A program made the translations under genes and the position numbers. Below, one piece after another: positions 53,796-62,827 of a stretch of DNA of 64,000 nucleotides (positions within the stretch are counted from its first letter, which is position 1; every line of letters begins with the position of its first letter). The stretch is from Butyricimonas sp. Marseille-P3923 (GTDB lineage: Bacteria; Bacteroidota; Bacteroidia; Bacteroidales; Marinifilaceae). The stretch lies in the NCBI RefSeq assembly GCF_900184685.1, contig NZ_FXXL01000004.1, positions 1 through 64,000 on the forward strand, written 5' to 3'. The notes under the pieces were generated by a model. It was not told the DNA's origin. It did not search any database and saw only the letters and a list, made by a program, of their open reading frames with translations.

Positions 53796-55463
53796 ATGGT
53801 GAAATATATTGCATTGTTTTTTATCCTTGTCGTGTGGGCGGGAGCGGGGAAGGTTGCTTGCGGACAACGGGATGTTACCTTTATCATTGCGGCTGATTTG
53901 CATTTCGATTTTTTGCCCGAGACGGATCAGTACTATCACGTGGTGGCGATGAATCGGGTGCCGGGACATTTCGTGATGCCCGACGGGGAGGTGATTAGCC
54001 GGGTGGATGGCGTGGTGATAGCCGGTGATATATTTGACCGTTCCCGTCCGGAAATCATTGACCTTTACCGTCAGCGGTATGAACGCGGGGAGGGGGAAAG
54101 GCGGATTCATTTTCCGGTTTATCCCGGTTTGGGGAATCATGATTTGGACGTGGCGAAGGATGGCGCACCCAATAACGAGGAACATTTGCAGTTGATAAAG
54201 AATTATTTGGATTCTCTTTTGGCTGTTCGTTTGCGAAACGGGGAGATTCTGAACTGGCATCCTTCCAGCCGGAGTTATTCGTGGAACGCGGGGGATGTGC
54301 ATTTCGTGCACGCGCAACGGTACGCGGGAGATACTTCCTATTGCGAGAGTAATTTGGAGTGGTTGAAAGCGGATTTGCAGACGTACGCTTCCAACGGGGA
54401 ACCGGTTGTTTATATTCAGCACTATGGCACGGACTCGTGGGCAATCGAATGGTGGCCTCGGGAGGCACGGGAGGAGTTGTTCGATGTGCTTGATAAATAT
54501 AATGTTGCCGCTTTCTTTGCCGGGCATACGCATACCGCCATGATGCCGGAGTACCGGGGATACCCGATTTACGAGGTGAATAACGCTTGGAAAGACGAGG
54601 ATGGCAATGGCTCTTTTGCCGTGTTGCGCATCAAGGATGACCGGGTGACGGTGGCTTCCTGCCGTTGGAAAAACGGGGAGGGGGAGTTGGAAACGGTGGA
54701 GCCGGTGTTGAATCGTACGCTTCCGGAAAAGGCTCGGGAGAAGATTCACTATAACGCGTTTTCGCATAATGACTATTGGCGCCGCCGTCCGTTGGAGGAC
54801 GCCTTGTCCTGTCGCTTTAATTGCGTGGAGGCGGATTTGTGGCTGATAGACGGGGACGTGTACGTGGGGCATAGCAAGCCGTTTTTTCGTCGAGCTGCCC
54901 GCACGTTCGAGAATATGTACTTGAAACCTTTGGTGGCACGGATAGAGGCAAACGGGGGAAAGGTGTATCCCGGTAGTGAACGCCCTTTTTTCTTGATGGT
55001 TGAGTTTAAAAGTGATGCGGAGGAACTCTATCGAGTGTTGAAAGAGAAGATGAAACCTTACCGGAAATATTTTTGCTCGCTGGACGAGGGGGAATACCGG
55101 GAAGGAGCCGTGTTGCTTTTTATCTCCGGTAAACGTCCCACGCGTGTGTTGTCGCGAGAACAGAGTCGCTTTATGTTTCTCGACGGGATGATTCGGGATC
55201 TCGGGGTTGGGAAGCCGACTACGTTGATTCCGGTGGTCAGTGATCATTATTCCCGCTATTTTACTTGGCGGGGGAGAGGGAAGATGCCGGAAGAGGAGTA
55301 CAGGAAGATGAAGGAGATACTGGATAAGGCTCATGGCGAGAATAAGCTTTTCCGCTGGTGGGGGGAGCCGGAGAGAAAAGCGGTGAAGAAATTGTTTTTG
55401 GAGATAGGTGTTGATTTGGTGGGTACGGATGATTTGAAGATGTTACGTAAGTTGCTTGAATGA
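53796..55463 (+). CDS. Metallophosphoesterase fused to a GDPD/PI-PLC-like domain
   Basis: A 555-residue exported protein with two phosphodiesterase domains. Residues 27-305: metallophosphoesterase with AADLHFD (32-38), AGDIFDRS (76-83), GNHD (113-116), IQHYG and AGHTHT (242-247). Residues 316-555: a glycerophosphodiesterase/PI-PLC-like barrel with AFSHNDYWRRRPLEDAL (321-337), VEADLWLIDGDVYVGHS (344-360) and a MVEFKSD strand, giving the H-N-D, E-A-D and G-H-S metal/catalytic positions. It starts with a signal peptide (about 1-23) and lies 4 bases after the phosphatase gene. The pair of unlike domains suggests stepwise attack on one phosphodiester, such as a glycerol- or inositol-phosphate decoration. 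Confidence 0.88.
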   Translation: MVKYIALFFILVVWAGAGKVACGQRDVTFIIAADLHFDFLPETDQYYHVVAMNRVPGHFVMPDGEVISRVDGVVIAGDIFDRSRPEIIDLYRQRYERGEGERRIHFPVYPGLGNHDLDVAKDGAPNNEEHLQLIKNYLDSLLAVRLRNGEILNWHPSSRSYSWNAGDVHFVHAQRYAGDTSYCESNLEWLKADLQTYASNGEPVVYIQHYGTDSWAIEWWPREAREELFDVLDKYNVAAFFAGHTHTAMMPEYRGYPIYEVNNAWKDEDGNGSFAVLRIKDDRVTVASCRWKNGEGELETVEPVLNRTLPEKAREKIHYNAFSHNDYWRRRPLEDALSCRFNCVEADLWLIDGDVYVGHSKPFFRRAARTFENMYLKPLVARIEANGGKVYPGSERPFFLMVEFKSDAEELYRVLKEKMKPYRKYFCSLDEGEYREGAVLLFISGKRPTRVLSREQSRFMFLDGMIRDLGVGKPTTLIPVVSDHYSRYFTWRGRGKMPEEEYRKMKEILDKAHGENKLFRWWGEPERKAVKKLFLEIGVDLVGTDDLKMLRKLLE

Positions 55464-58348
55464 TGAAAATAATAAATACGGCGTACATGGCGTTGTTGCT
55501 GTGTGTGGCTTGTTCCGAGCCGAAAGATTCGGCGATTAATGCAGTCAATCCTTTTGTCGGGACGGGGTTCCACGGGCATACGTACCCGGGGGCAACGGTG
55601 CCGCAAGGGATGGTGCAGTTGAGTCCGGATACGCGGCGAGGGAATTGGGATGCCTGTTCCGGTTATCATTATAGTGATTCAACTCTGTTCGGGTTTTCGC
55701 ACACGCATTTGAGTGGGACGGGTTGCATCGACTGGGGTGATATTCTGGTATATCCCTCTTCCCGAGAGCTTTCGCCTGACGGGACTGCCGACTGGATGCC
55801 TCCTCATCCGTTTTCTCATGAACGGGAAGAGGCTATGCCCGGTTATTATCGGGTGGAGTTGCCCGCGGAGGGGATAGAAGTGGAACTGACCGCTACCCCT
55901 TACACGGGAGTGCATCGTTATACTTTCGAGCGGGGTGGCGAGGTGTCGATTGTTGTGGATTTGGCGCACGCGTTGAGTGACGATAAAATCAAAGAGGCAC
56001 GGATGGAACGAACCGGTGATAACGAGATACGCGGGGGGCGTAATACTTCCGGGTGGGTGGATAATCAGCATATTTATTTTATAGCCCGTTTCTCCCGTCC
56101 GTTTCATTCTCTACGATGGGTGAAAGGGGGAAAAACGGTTGATTCTGTCGATTCCATCACGGGAGAAAGATTGCAGGTTATTGCCACGTTCCGTCTTTTA
56201 CCGAAGGAGTCAGTGGAAATGTACGTGGGGTTGTCGTGTGTCAGCGAGGAAAATGCTCGCGATAATCTGGAACATGATTTCACGGGAGATGGATTTGACC
56301 ATTTCCGCCGGGAAGCGGAACAACGGTGGCGGCAAGTGCTTTCCCGCGTACGGGTGAAGGGGGACACGTCGGCTGAATGTGCTAATTTTTATACCGCCTT
56401 GTATCATAGTTTTCTCACGCCCAATTTAGTCAGTGATGCCAATGGTGACTATCGGCGTCATGATATGAAGACGGGTAAGGTTGACGGTCGCCGTAAGCAG
56501 TATTCTACTTTTTCTTTGTGGGATACTTTTCGAGCATGGCATCCTTTGATGACGCTTCTGGATACGACTTTGGTCGGCGATATGGTCAATTCCATGCTGA
56601 ATATTTATGATGTCACGGGAGAACTTCCCATTTGGTCGCTTTCCTCGGGTGAAACGAATACGATGATTGGTTATCACGCCGTTTCCGTGATAGCGGACGC
56701 CTATTTGAAAGGCATCCGCGGTTTCGATGCCCGCCAAGCGTTGGAGGCGATGACTCGTTCTGCCGAGAAAAATGCCAAAGGGGCGGCTTATTATACCCGT
56801 TATGGTTTTATTCCTTCCGATTTACGTCGGGAATCCGTATCCTGCTTGCTGGAATTTGCTTATGACGATTGGTGTATTTCCCGTTTGGCTACGGCATTGG
56901 GAGAGAGTGAAACAGCACGGCGTTTCGCTCTCCGTGCCGGTAATTACTCGAATGTATTTGACGGTTCCGGTCGTTTTTTTCGTCCCAAGCGATTGGACGG
57001 TAATTGGGAACCGGCGTTTGACCCTTGCCGGGTTGGGCGTGCTTACACGGAGGCTAATGCTTGGCAATATCGTTTCTTTGTTCCTCATGATGTACGGGGG
57101 ATGATACAGCTTTACGGGGGAGAGGCGATGTTTCTTGCGGATTTGGATTCTCTTTTCCATGGGACTTCGACGGTCGAGAGCGATTTGCCCGATATTACCG
57201 GATTGATTGGTCAGTATGCTCATGGCAATGAACCGAGCCATCACATGGCGTATCTTTATACTTACGCGGGACAGCCTTGGAAAACGCAGGAAATGGTACG
57301 TCGCATCTTGAAAGAGATGTACCGACCGACTCCTGACGGCATTTGCGGTAACGAGGATTGTGGGCAGATGTCCGCTTGGTACATTATGAGCAGTCTGGGG
57401 TTCTATCCCGTGTGTCCCGGTTCCAACGAGTTTATTCTCACGTCCCCTTTGTTTCCCGAGGCGACGATTTGTTTGGCAAATGGTAAACGATTGGTCATTA
57501 CAGCCAATGAGCCCGCTTCTAATACTTACATCCGCCGGGTGTGTCTGAATGGCAGGGAAATGAAGCGTTGTTTTATTACTTACGAGGAGTTGATGCAAGG
57601 AGGTGAGTTGTCGTTTGAACTTTCAGCGGAGCCTTGTACGGAATGGGGCGGTTACGGTTCGGGGCAACCTTATTCTATGACTCGTGATAAGCAGGTTGCC
57701 ATTCCCTATGTTGCGCGAGACCTTTATCTTTTCGAGGATGGCGTTGTTTTTGAAATAGGATGTACGACTTCCGGTGCCGAATTGCATTACACGCTGGACG
57801 GTAGTGAGCCTACCCCCTTTTCTCCCTTGTATCACGAGGCGATTCGTTTGGATTCTTCCGCGATTCTTCGTGTGCGGGGTTTCAAGGAGGGGTATCTCCC
57901 CAGTCGATTGCTGGAATTGCCCGCGGTAAAAGCCGTCTATCGTCCTGCTGAAAGACCGCACGCCCTGAATAAAGGTTTTCGCTATCGCTATTACGAGGGT
58001 AAATTTACCGGCGTGGAGGATATGGAAAAGATTCAGCCCGCGGATTCCGGTTATATGCCCGTGATTCGCATCGACCAAGCTCCTCGTGAGGACCACTATG
58101 GTTACATTTGGGAAGGCTGGATTCGGGTGCCGTCACGGGGTGTTTACGAGTTCGAGTTGAAGTCTGACGATGGTAGCGTACTTTACGTCGGTGACCGGAA
58201 AGTGGTTGATAATGACGGTTCTCATGCAGCCGTGTCGGCGTTCGGGCGCATTGCCCTGCAACAGGGTTATCATCCCTTTCGACTTCTCTATTTCGAGGAT
58301 TACGAGGGGCAGTTTTTGGAATGGAAATGGAAAAAAGTGACTCGCTAG
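55460..58348 (+). CDS. GH92 alpha-mannosidase with C-terminal CHB_HEX_C and PA14 domains
   Basis: A 962-residue lipoprotein (lipid Cys near 18 in LCVACSEPK). Residues about 25-740 are a glycoside hydrolase family 92 enzyme, a Ca2+-dependent exo-alpha-mannosidase: NPFVGTGFHGHTYPGATVP, SGYHYSDS, FSHTHLSGTG, then QYAHGNEPSHHMAYLY, GNEDCGQMSAWYIMSSLGFY. Residues about 740-815 look like a CHB_HEX_C immunoglobulin-like domain (LHYTLDGSEPTPFSP), and 838-960 a PA14 domain (KSDDGSVLYVGDRKVVDNDG), both probable carbohydrate or spacer modules. The start overlaps the upstream stop (ATGA), with a second ATG at 55463. In this operon it would remove mannose from a phosphorylated mannan or N-glycan. Confidence 0.93.
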   Translation: MMKIINTAYMALLLCVACSEPKDSAINAVNPFVGTGFHGHTYPGATVPQGMVQLSPDTRRGNWDACSGYHYSDSTLFGFSHTHLSGTGCIDWGDILVYPSSRELSPDGTADWMPPHPFSHEREEAMPGYYRVELPAEGIEVELTATPYTGVHRYTFERGGEVSIVVDLAHALSDDKIKEARMERTGDNEIRGGRNTSGWVDNQHIYFIARFSRPFHSLRWVKGGKTVDSVDSITGERLQVIATFRLLPKESVEMYVGLSCVSEENARDNLEHDFTGDGFDHFRREAEQRWRQVLSRVRVKGDTSAECANFYTALYHSFLTPNLVSDANGDYRRHDMKTGKVDGRRKQYSTFSLWDTFRAWHPLMTLLDTTLVGDMVNSMLNIYDVTGELPIWSLSSGETNTMIGYHAVSVIADAYLKGIRGFDARQALEAMTRSAEKNAKGAAYYTRYGFIPSDLRRESVSCLLEFAYDDWCISRLATALGESETARRFALRAGNYSNVFDGSGRFFRPKRLDGNWEPAFDPCRVGRAYTEANAWQYRFFVPHDVRGMIQLYGGEAMFLADLDSLFHGTSTVESDLPDITGLIGQYAHGNEPSHHMAYLYTYAGQPWKTQEMVRRILKEMYRPTPDGICGNEDCGQMSAWYIMSSLGFYPVCPGSNEFILTSPLFPEATICLANGKRLVITANEPASNTYIRRVCLNGREMKRCFITYEELMQGGELSFELSAEPCTEWGGYGSGQPYSMTRDKQVAIPYVARDLYLFEDGVVFEIGCTTSGAELHYTLDGSEPTPFSPLYHEAIRLDSSAILRVRGFKEGYLPSRLLELPAVKAVYRPAERPHALNKGFRYRYYEGKFTGVEDMEKIQPADSGYMPVIRIDQAPREDHYGYIWEGWIRVPSRGVYEFELKSDDGSVLYVGDRKVVDNDGSHAAVSAFGRIALQQGYHPFRLLYFEDYEGQFLEWKWKKVTR

Positions 58349-58393
58349 AGTGAGTGTAAGGATAAATAAATTATTAACAGTATATTTTAGAAT

Positions 58394-59803
58394 ATGAAAA
58401 AAGTAGTACTATTGTTGGTTTGCGTGATGTTTGCTTCTCTATCGGTTGAGGCGCAAGGTGTGAAGTTCGAGTCGGGTACTTGGGATAAAGTCTTGGCTCA
58501 AGCAAAGAAGAAAAATAAAGTAGTCTTCGTGGATGTCTATACCACTTGGTGTGGTCCCTGTAAGCAAGTGGCAACTAAAGTTTTCCCCCAAGAAAAGGTG
58601 GGTGCGTTTTATAACTCGAATTTTATCAATTATAAAATAGATGCCGAGAGTCCGGAAGGTAAGAAATTCACGGAGAAATATCCGGCGGATGCTTACCCGA
58701 CATTCTATTTTATCAATGGTAAAGGGGATGTGGTGCATAAAATGACGGGAGCCGGAAACGCGGAGCATTTTATTTCCGAAGGGAGAATGATTGCCCTGTA
58801 CGAGCGTCACGGGGGAAAAGATAATTTTGTGGCAGCCGTGAAAAACGGAACAGCCGATAGGGATATGCTGTATGAATATTATCAATCTGCCAATGAGCGT
58901 AATAAGCCGGCAGCCGTGAATCTTTGTTTGAAAGCTATGCCGACCGAGGAATTGATTAGCAAAAATAATAAGTTACTCGAAGAGATGTCTGTGTATGACA
59001 AGGAACTGATGACTCGTTTGGTGGATGAAACGATGAAGGTTAGCAATGACGGGCGGATTTTGGATGAGAAGTTTTACGGGGATTTTATTTATTACACGGT
59101 GTTTCCCGTGCAGTATCATATTTCCAGATTTTTGAAACAGAGTATTCAAACGGCAAACTGGGAATGGTTGAACGAATTGTTGGTTTTGAAAGCGAAGTTC
59201 GCCGATTATGGAGGGAAGATATACCCGAACGGTAACGTGTTGGATGGAGATTTGGATATCTCTCGAGGGCGTGACTTGTTTTTTGCTACGCCTCAGTATA
59301 TTAAGCTTTGCTATTGGGCGGAAAATCGTGTTGGGGAAGAGGAGTTCAAGGTGGAATTTCCCCGTTTTATGGAACGGCTGATGCAAGAATATCCCCTCGA
59401 TACTTTGATGAAGGCGGAGAAGGATCGTGTGATAGATGAGATTCGTAAGGAAGGGCAGACGGAGTTTTTGAAATCGTTTGCCAGTGGTATTTTGAAGCGC
59501 GGGGAACTCACGACACCCCGTATCGTGGAGTGGACGGATTATTTCTGGAAACTTTCACCTTCGGATGAAAAGACTAAGGAGTCGTGTAGAGAGTGGGTTC
59601 TTTATGCTTTTAATGCGAATCGCTTGTATGGTGAAACGGCTTTTTATGTAGCTGATTTTTTGGCTCGAATCGGGTATTTCGAGGATGCCAAGACAGTGCT
59701 GGAACAAGCGATTTATTTACAGAAAGATATTAGGAGTGACAATAAAGCACTTATGAAAGAGTTGGAATGGAAATTGAGGGATGTGAATAACCGGAAGTTG
59801 TAA
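58394..59803 (+). CDS. Exported thioredoxin-domain protein
   Basis: A 469-residue exported protein (signal peptide 1-20, ending VEA). A thioredoxin fold with the active site TWCGPCKQV (52-56 for WCGPC) and the cis-Pro in AYPTFYFI occupies about 22-135. The remaining 330 residues are mostly helix with no family I recognise. The redox site is intact, so it probably acts as a periplasmic disulfide reductase or isomerase. It starts 45 bases after the GH92 stop and may be a separate unit. A strong terminator follows. Confidence 0.85.
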   Translation: MKKVVLLLVCVMFASLSVEAQGVKFESGTWDKVLAQAKKKNKVVFVDVYTTWCGPCKQVATKVFPQEKVGAFYNSNFINYKIDAESPEGKKFTEKYPADAYPTFYFINGKGDVVHKMTGAGNAEHFISEGRMIALYERHGGKDNFVAAVKNGTADRDMLYEYYQSANERNKPAAVNLCLKAMPTEELISKNNKLLEEMSVYDKELMTRLVDETMKVSNDGRILDEKFYGDFIYYTVFPVQYHISRFLKQSIQTANWEWLNELLVLKAKFADYGGKIYPNGNVLDGDLDISRGRDLFFATPQYIKLCYWAENRVGEEEFKVEFPRFMERLMQEYPLDTLMKAEKDRVIDEIRKEGQTEFLKSFASGILKRGELTTPRIVEWTDYFWKLSPSDEKTKESCREWVLYAFNANRLYGETAFYVADFLARIGYFEDAKTVLEQAIYLQKDIRSDNKALMKELEWKLRDVNNRKL

Positions 59804-59830
59804 GTAGAAGATAATGCATTTTTGTGGTTA

Positions 59831-59883
59831 CCGCCACTTCTGTTTCATTGATACATGAAAACGGGAGTGGCGGAATTTTTTTT
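59831..59883 (+). terminator. Terminator after the thioredoxin-domain gene
   Basis: CCGCCACTTCTGTTTCAT pairs with ATGAAAACGGGAGTGGCGG (small bulges) across TGATAC, followed by a T run. Confidence 0.85.
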
Positions 59884-59945
59884 CGCGGCGGATACCTCTT
59901 TTGCCTTTCTGAATTGTTATATGGGTGTATATTAAATTAAAAAAA

Positions 59946-60857
59946 ATGATTATGGAATTTTGTAGTAAGTTATCGTGTATTTTGTTGTGTTGTTTTTTAG
60001 TAGGGAACGGGAGAGGCATGGCGCAAGAGGTGGTTTACCGGGATTATACCCGGCAGGAAGCCGCTTTGCTTGATTCGTTGAAGAAGGAAGGGGTGTTGCC
60101 TTTATTCAAGGGAATGCGGGCGTTGCGGCAGCAAGCGCGAGGGGTGAAGGAGAGTACCCCGGTGAATATTGTGCCTCGGCGTGCGGGGAAACGGGAGATG
60201 ACACCGGAGAATATAATCAAGGAAAGGCGGGCGAGCGTGTTGACGGTAAATAAATACCAAGGAGTGACGACACGTCCGGATATGGTTTACGGGTGGGCAA
60301 CAGCCGTCGTGTTGACAGCGGACGGTGTTTGCGTGACCAACTTTCACGTGTTTTGGGAATTACTTGATCCGGCAGCGAAGTTGAACCCGGCGGATAGCGT
60401 GATATTCGTGGCGACAGAGGACGGTCGGGCTTACCCTATCACGGAAATTCTCAGTTTTAACAAAGCGGCGGATATGGCTTTCTTCAAAATTGATACCCGG
60501 GGGGATGTGCTTACCCCGATGCCCTTGGGCGATGATCTTTCGGCGGGGGCGAACGTGCATTTGTTGAGTAACCCGGAAGGCTACCCGTACGCGTACACGC
60601 ACGGCAGGGTGTCACGGACGATTGCCTTGAACCCGGGTGATCCTTTTTCCCGCAGGATGGAGATGACCGCTGATTTCGCGAAAGGTTCAAGTGGCGGTCC
60701 GATCATGGATGACCGGGGAAATATGGTGTCGATGGTATCGAGTATCCGTGCGATATACTTTTCCAATCAACCGCCTTATCATTTGCAAATGAACGTGAAG
60801 TTGACCATTCCGGTGAGTTCGTTGCGGCGGGTGATAAAATCACCAAAACAAAAGTGA
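59946..60857 (+). CDS. Exported trypsin-like serine protease
   Basis: A 303-residue S1-type (DegP-like fold) protease without PDZ domains. The triad is visible: His134 in VTNFHVF, Asp176 in AADMAFF and Ser249 in KGSSGGP. A hydrophobic N terminus (about 8-24) should export it; two cysteines at 15-16 could be lipidated but do not form a good lipobox. The ATG at 59946 is preferred over an upstream GTG. The region 30-95 before the protease domain is charged and helical, perhaps a prosegment. It stands between a terminator and the second sigma gene, which has its own promoter. Confidence 0.85.
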   Translation: MIMEFCSKLSCILLCCFLVGNGRGMAQEVVYRDYTRQEAALLDSLKKEGVLPLFKGMRALRQQARGVKESTPVNIVPRRAGKREMTPENIIKERRASVLTVNKYQGVTTRPDMVYGWATAVVLTADGVCVTNFHVFWELLDPAAKLNPADSVIFVATEDGRAYPITEILSFNKAADMAFFKIDTRGDVLTPMPLGDDLSAGANVHLLSNPEGYPYAYTHGRVSRTIALNPGDPFSRRMEMTADFAKGSSGGPIMDDRGNMVSMVSSIRAIYFSNQPPYHLQMNVKLTIPVSSLRRVIKSPKQK

Positions 60858-60905
60858 AAAAATTTTGGATGAGATATTAATGTATTTCCAAATGGAATTT
60901 CAGTA

Positions 60906-60935
60906 TTGGATTAATTGAATAAATCATTACTTTTG
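60906..60935 (+). promoter_or_regulatory. Promoter of the second ECF sigma gene
   Basis: TTG (60906-60908), 19 bases, TACTTTTG (60928-60935) is a good consensus match. The ATG at 60943 lies only 7 bases after the -7 box, predicting a leaderless or almost leaderless mRNA. Confidence 0.6.
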
Positions 60936-60942
60936 CAACATC

Positions 60943-61482
60943 ATGGGTGTTGTTATTAAGTCAGATAAAGAGTTTGAGAAATTCTTTCGGGAGAATTTTC
61001 CAGCCGTGCAGGCGTTTATGCGACGTTACACGGGTGACGATGAATTGGCGGCAGATTTGGCGCAGGAGGCATTCATGCGAGTGTTTGAGCGGCGGGAGGA
61101 GATTATTTCCGTGGAGTACGGGAAGGCCTTTTTATACACGGTGGCGAGGCATTTGTACTGGAATCATTGTAAACATCAACGTGCGGCGGAGCATTATTTC
61201 GCACAGTTGGATGAAGATGATGCGGATGATTATAATTTTCTGGAAGAGGCGACACGTCAGGAAACCATACGGATTTTGTACGCGGCAATAGAGCAATTGC
61301 CACCCCGGACTCGTGAGATTATTCGATTGAATTTGGAAGGTATGAACAACACGGAGGTTGCCGAAGAGTTACAGATTTCCGTGAACACGGTGAAAGATTT
61401 GAAGAAATCGGCTTACGTGACATTAAGAGGTTTATTATCAAAAAATTATTTCCTTATTTTGACGTTCCTTTTGAGCGATTAA
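60943..61482 (+). CDS. ECF sigma-70 factor
   Basis: A 179-residue ECF sigma factor. Region 2 includes DDELAADLAQEAFMRVFER and FLYTVARHLYWNHCK; region 4 includes LPPRTREIIRLNLEG and the helix-turn-helix VAEELQISVNTVKDLKKSA. The first of a sigma/fecR/susC set, 93 bases before the FecR gene. The C terminus is hydrophobic (YFLILTFLLSD), common in this group. It probably switches on the SusC gene that runs off the right edge. Confidence 0.93.
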   Translation: MGVVIKSDKEFEKFFRENFPAVQAFMRRYTGDDELAADLAQEAFMRVFERREEIISVEYGKAFLYTVARHLYWNHCKHQRAAEHYFAQLDEDDADDYNFLEEATRQETIRILYAAIEQLPPRTREIIRLNLEGMNNTEVAEELQISVNTVKDLKKSAYVTLRGLLSKNYFLILTFLLSD

Positions 61483-61575
61483 ATGTTAAAATCGTCTTTC
61501 TTTGAATTTTTTTTGCTGTTTTACCCACCCACTTGGGTTTTGAAGTAATCTCTAGGGTAAAACAATAATAATTAT

Positions 61576-62745
61576 ATGGATTTATTAGAACGACGGATGA
61601 TGATTGCCCGGCTGATAGCGAAAGAACTGACGGGAACAATGGACGAGAGGGAACGGGAGGAATTATCCCGTTGGCTCGCGGAAGACGGGCGACATCAAGA
61701 GGAGTACGAGCGGTTGAAAATATCGTTGGAAACAAACGATAAAGTGTGGGAAGAACAAGCCGCGGGACGACGGATGACAGATGCCCGTTGGGAACTCACG
61801 AAACAACGGATAAGGAAACAACGGCGTATCGTGTGGAGCAGATACGCGGCGGCGATTGTACTGCCGCTGGCAATAGCGGCTTTCTGGCTTATGAGCCGGG
61901 ATACATCACGGGAGCAAATACCCGTGCAGACTGTTGCCATTACTCATGGTGTGGTGAAGGCCCAATTACAATTGGCTGACGGGCGCAAGGTCGAGTTGAA
62001 CGATACGACACGATTACGCATAAATGAGGTGGGAGGAACAGAAATCCAAACATCGGACAAAATGGTAAAGTACACGGGGAGTGATTCCGTGGAGATACCG
62101 TTAGCGGGCGAGAGGTATAACACGTTGAGAGTACCCCGCGACGGAGAGTTTGCCTTGGAGTTGGCAGACGGAACACGTGTTTGGTTAAATTCCGAGTCAA
62201 CCTTAAAATATCCCGTTCATTTTACCGGAGACCTGCGGAAAGTGGAGATGACGGGAGAGGGATATTTCGAGGTGGCGAAGAATGCCGGGAAACCCTTTGT
62301 CGTGGCGGTAAATGGTGTGAATGTTAGGGTGCTGGGTACAAGTTTCAATGTTTCGGCGTACAGCGAAAGGGTGGTCACGACGTTGGTCGAGGGGAAAGTA
62401 CAATTGCAAAGAGGAGCAGATAGCGTGACCTTGATACCTAATCAGCAAGGTATATGGCGGAACGGGAAACTCGGGTTCGAGGTGAAACAGGTTGAGGCTA
62501 GGAATTATTCGTTGTGGCGTGAGGGAATTTTTTATTTCGAGGATACGGATTTGGAAACGATTTTGGATGTCATGGCTCGCTGGTATAACGTGAATATTTT
62601 TTACGTGAACCCGGGGGTGAAGTCCATGAAGTTTTCCGTGGAAGTTAAACGCTACGAAAATATAGAGCAAATATTAAGAAGAATAGAACAGACAAAACGA
62701 GTGAAATTTGATATAAAAGATAGAACTATAAATGTGTGTGAATGA
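61576..62745 (+). CDS. FecR-family anti-sigma factor
   Basis: A 389-residue single-span regulator. An N-terminal sigma-binding part (about 1-80), a helix (YAAAIVLPLAIAAFWLM, about 90-106), a FecR domain (YNTLRVPRDGEFALELADGT, WLNSESTLKYPVHFTG, LGTSFNVSAYS) and a C-terminal DUF4974 domain (VMARWYNVNIFYVNP, then FDIKDRTINVCE) are all present. It lies between its sigma factor gene and a SusC gene with an STN domain, the standard signal-relay order. Confidence 0.94.
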   Translation: MDLLERRMMIARLIAKELTGTMDEREREELSRWLAEDGRHQEEYERLKISLETNDKVWEEQAAGRRMTDARWELTKQRIRKQRRIVWSRYAAAIVLPLAIAAFWLMSRDTSREQIPVQTVAITHGVVKAQLQLADGRKVELNDTTRLRINEVGGTEIQTSDKMVKYTGSDSVEIPLAGERYNTLRVPRDGEFALELADGTRVWLNSESTLKYPVHFTGDLRKVEMTGEGYFEVAKNAGKPFVVAVNGVNVRVLGTSFNVSAYSERVVTTLVEGKVQLQRGADSVTLIPNQQGIWRNGKLGFEVKQVEARNYSLWREGIFYFEDTDLETILDVMARWYNVNIFYVNPGVKSMKFSVEVKRYENIEQILRRIEQTKRVKFDIKDRTINVCE

Positions 62746-62751
62746 AAAAAA

Positions 62752-62779
62752 GACAGGTAACGCCCCCACGCTACCTGTC
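62752..62779 (+). promoter_or_regulatory. Hairpin in the second fecR-susC leader
   Basis: GACAGGTA (62752-62759) pairs perfectly with TACCTGTC (62772-62779), with a C-rich loop and no T run. It occupies the same place as the hairpins at 45103-45148 in the first locus. Confidence 0.4.
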
Positions 62780-62827
62780 AGAATACATTCAATAAATTAA
62801 TTCAATGTAAAATTCAGAAACAAAGTT

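Noticed and set aside
53769-55334. 521-codon minus-strand frame opposite the MPE-GDPD fusion
   Set aside because: Unusually long but low in Gly and Asp, high in His/Arg/Pro, with no motif; the plus strand has both phosphodiesterase domains in frame.
61523-61540. CCCA/TGGG mini-palindrome between sigma and fecR
   Set aside because: A four-base stem with a two-base loop is too short to call a terminator or operator.
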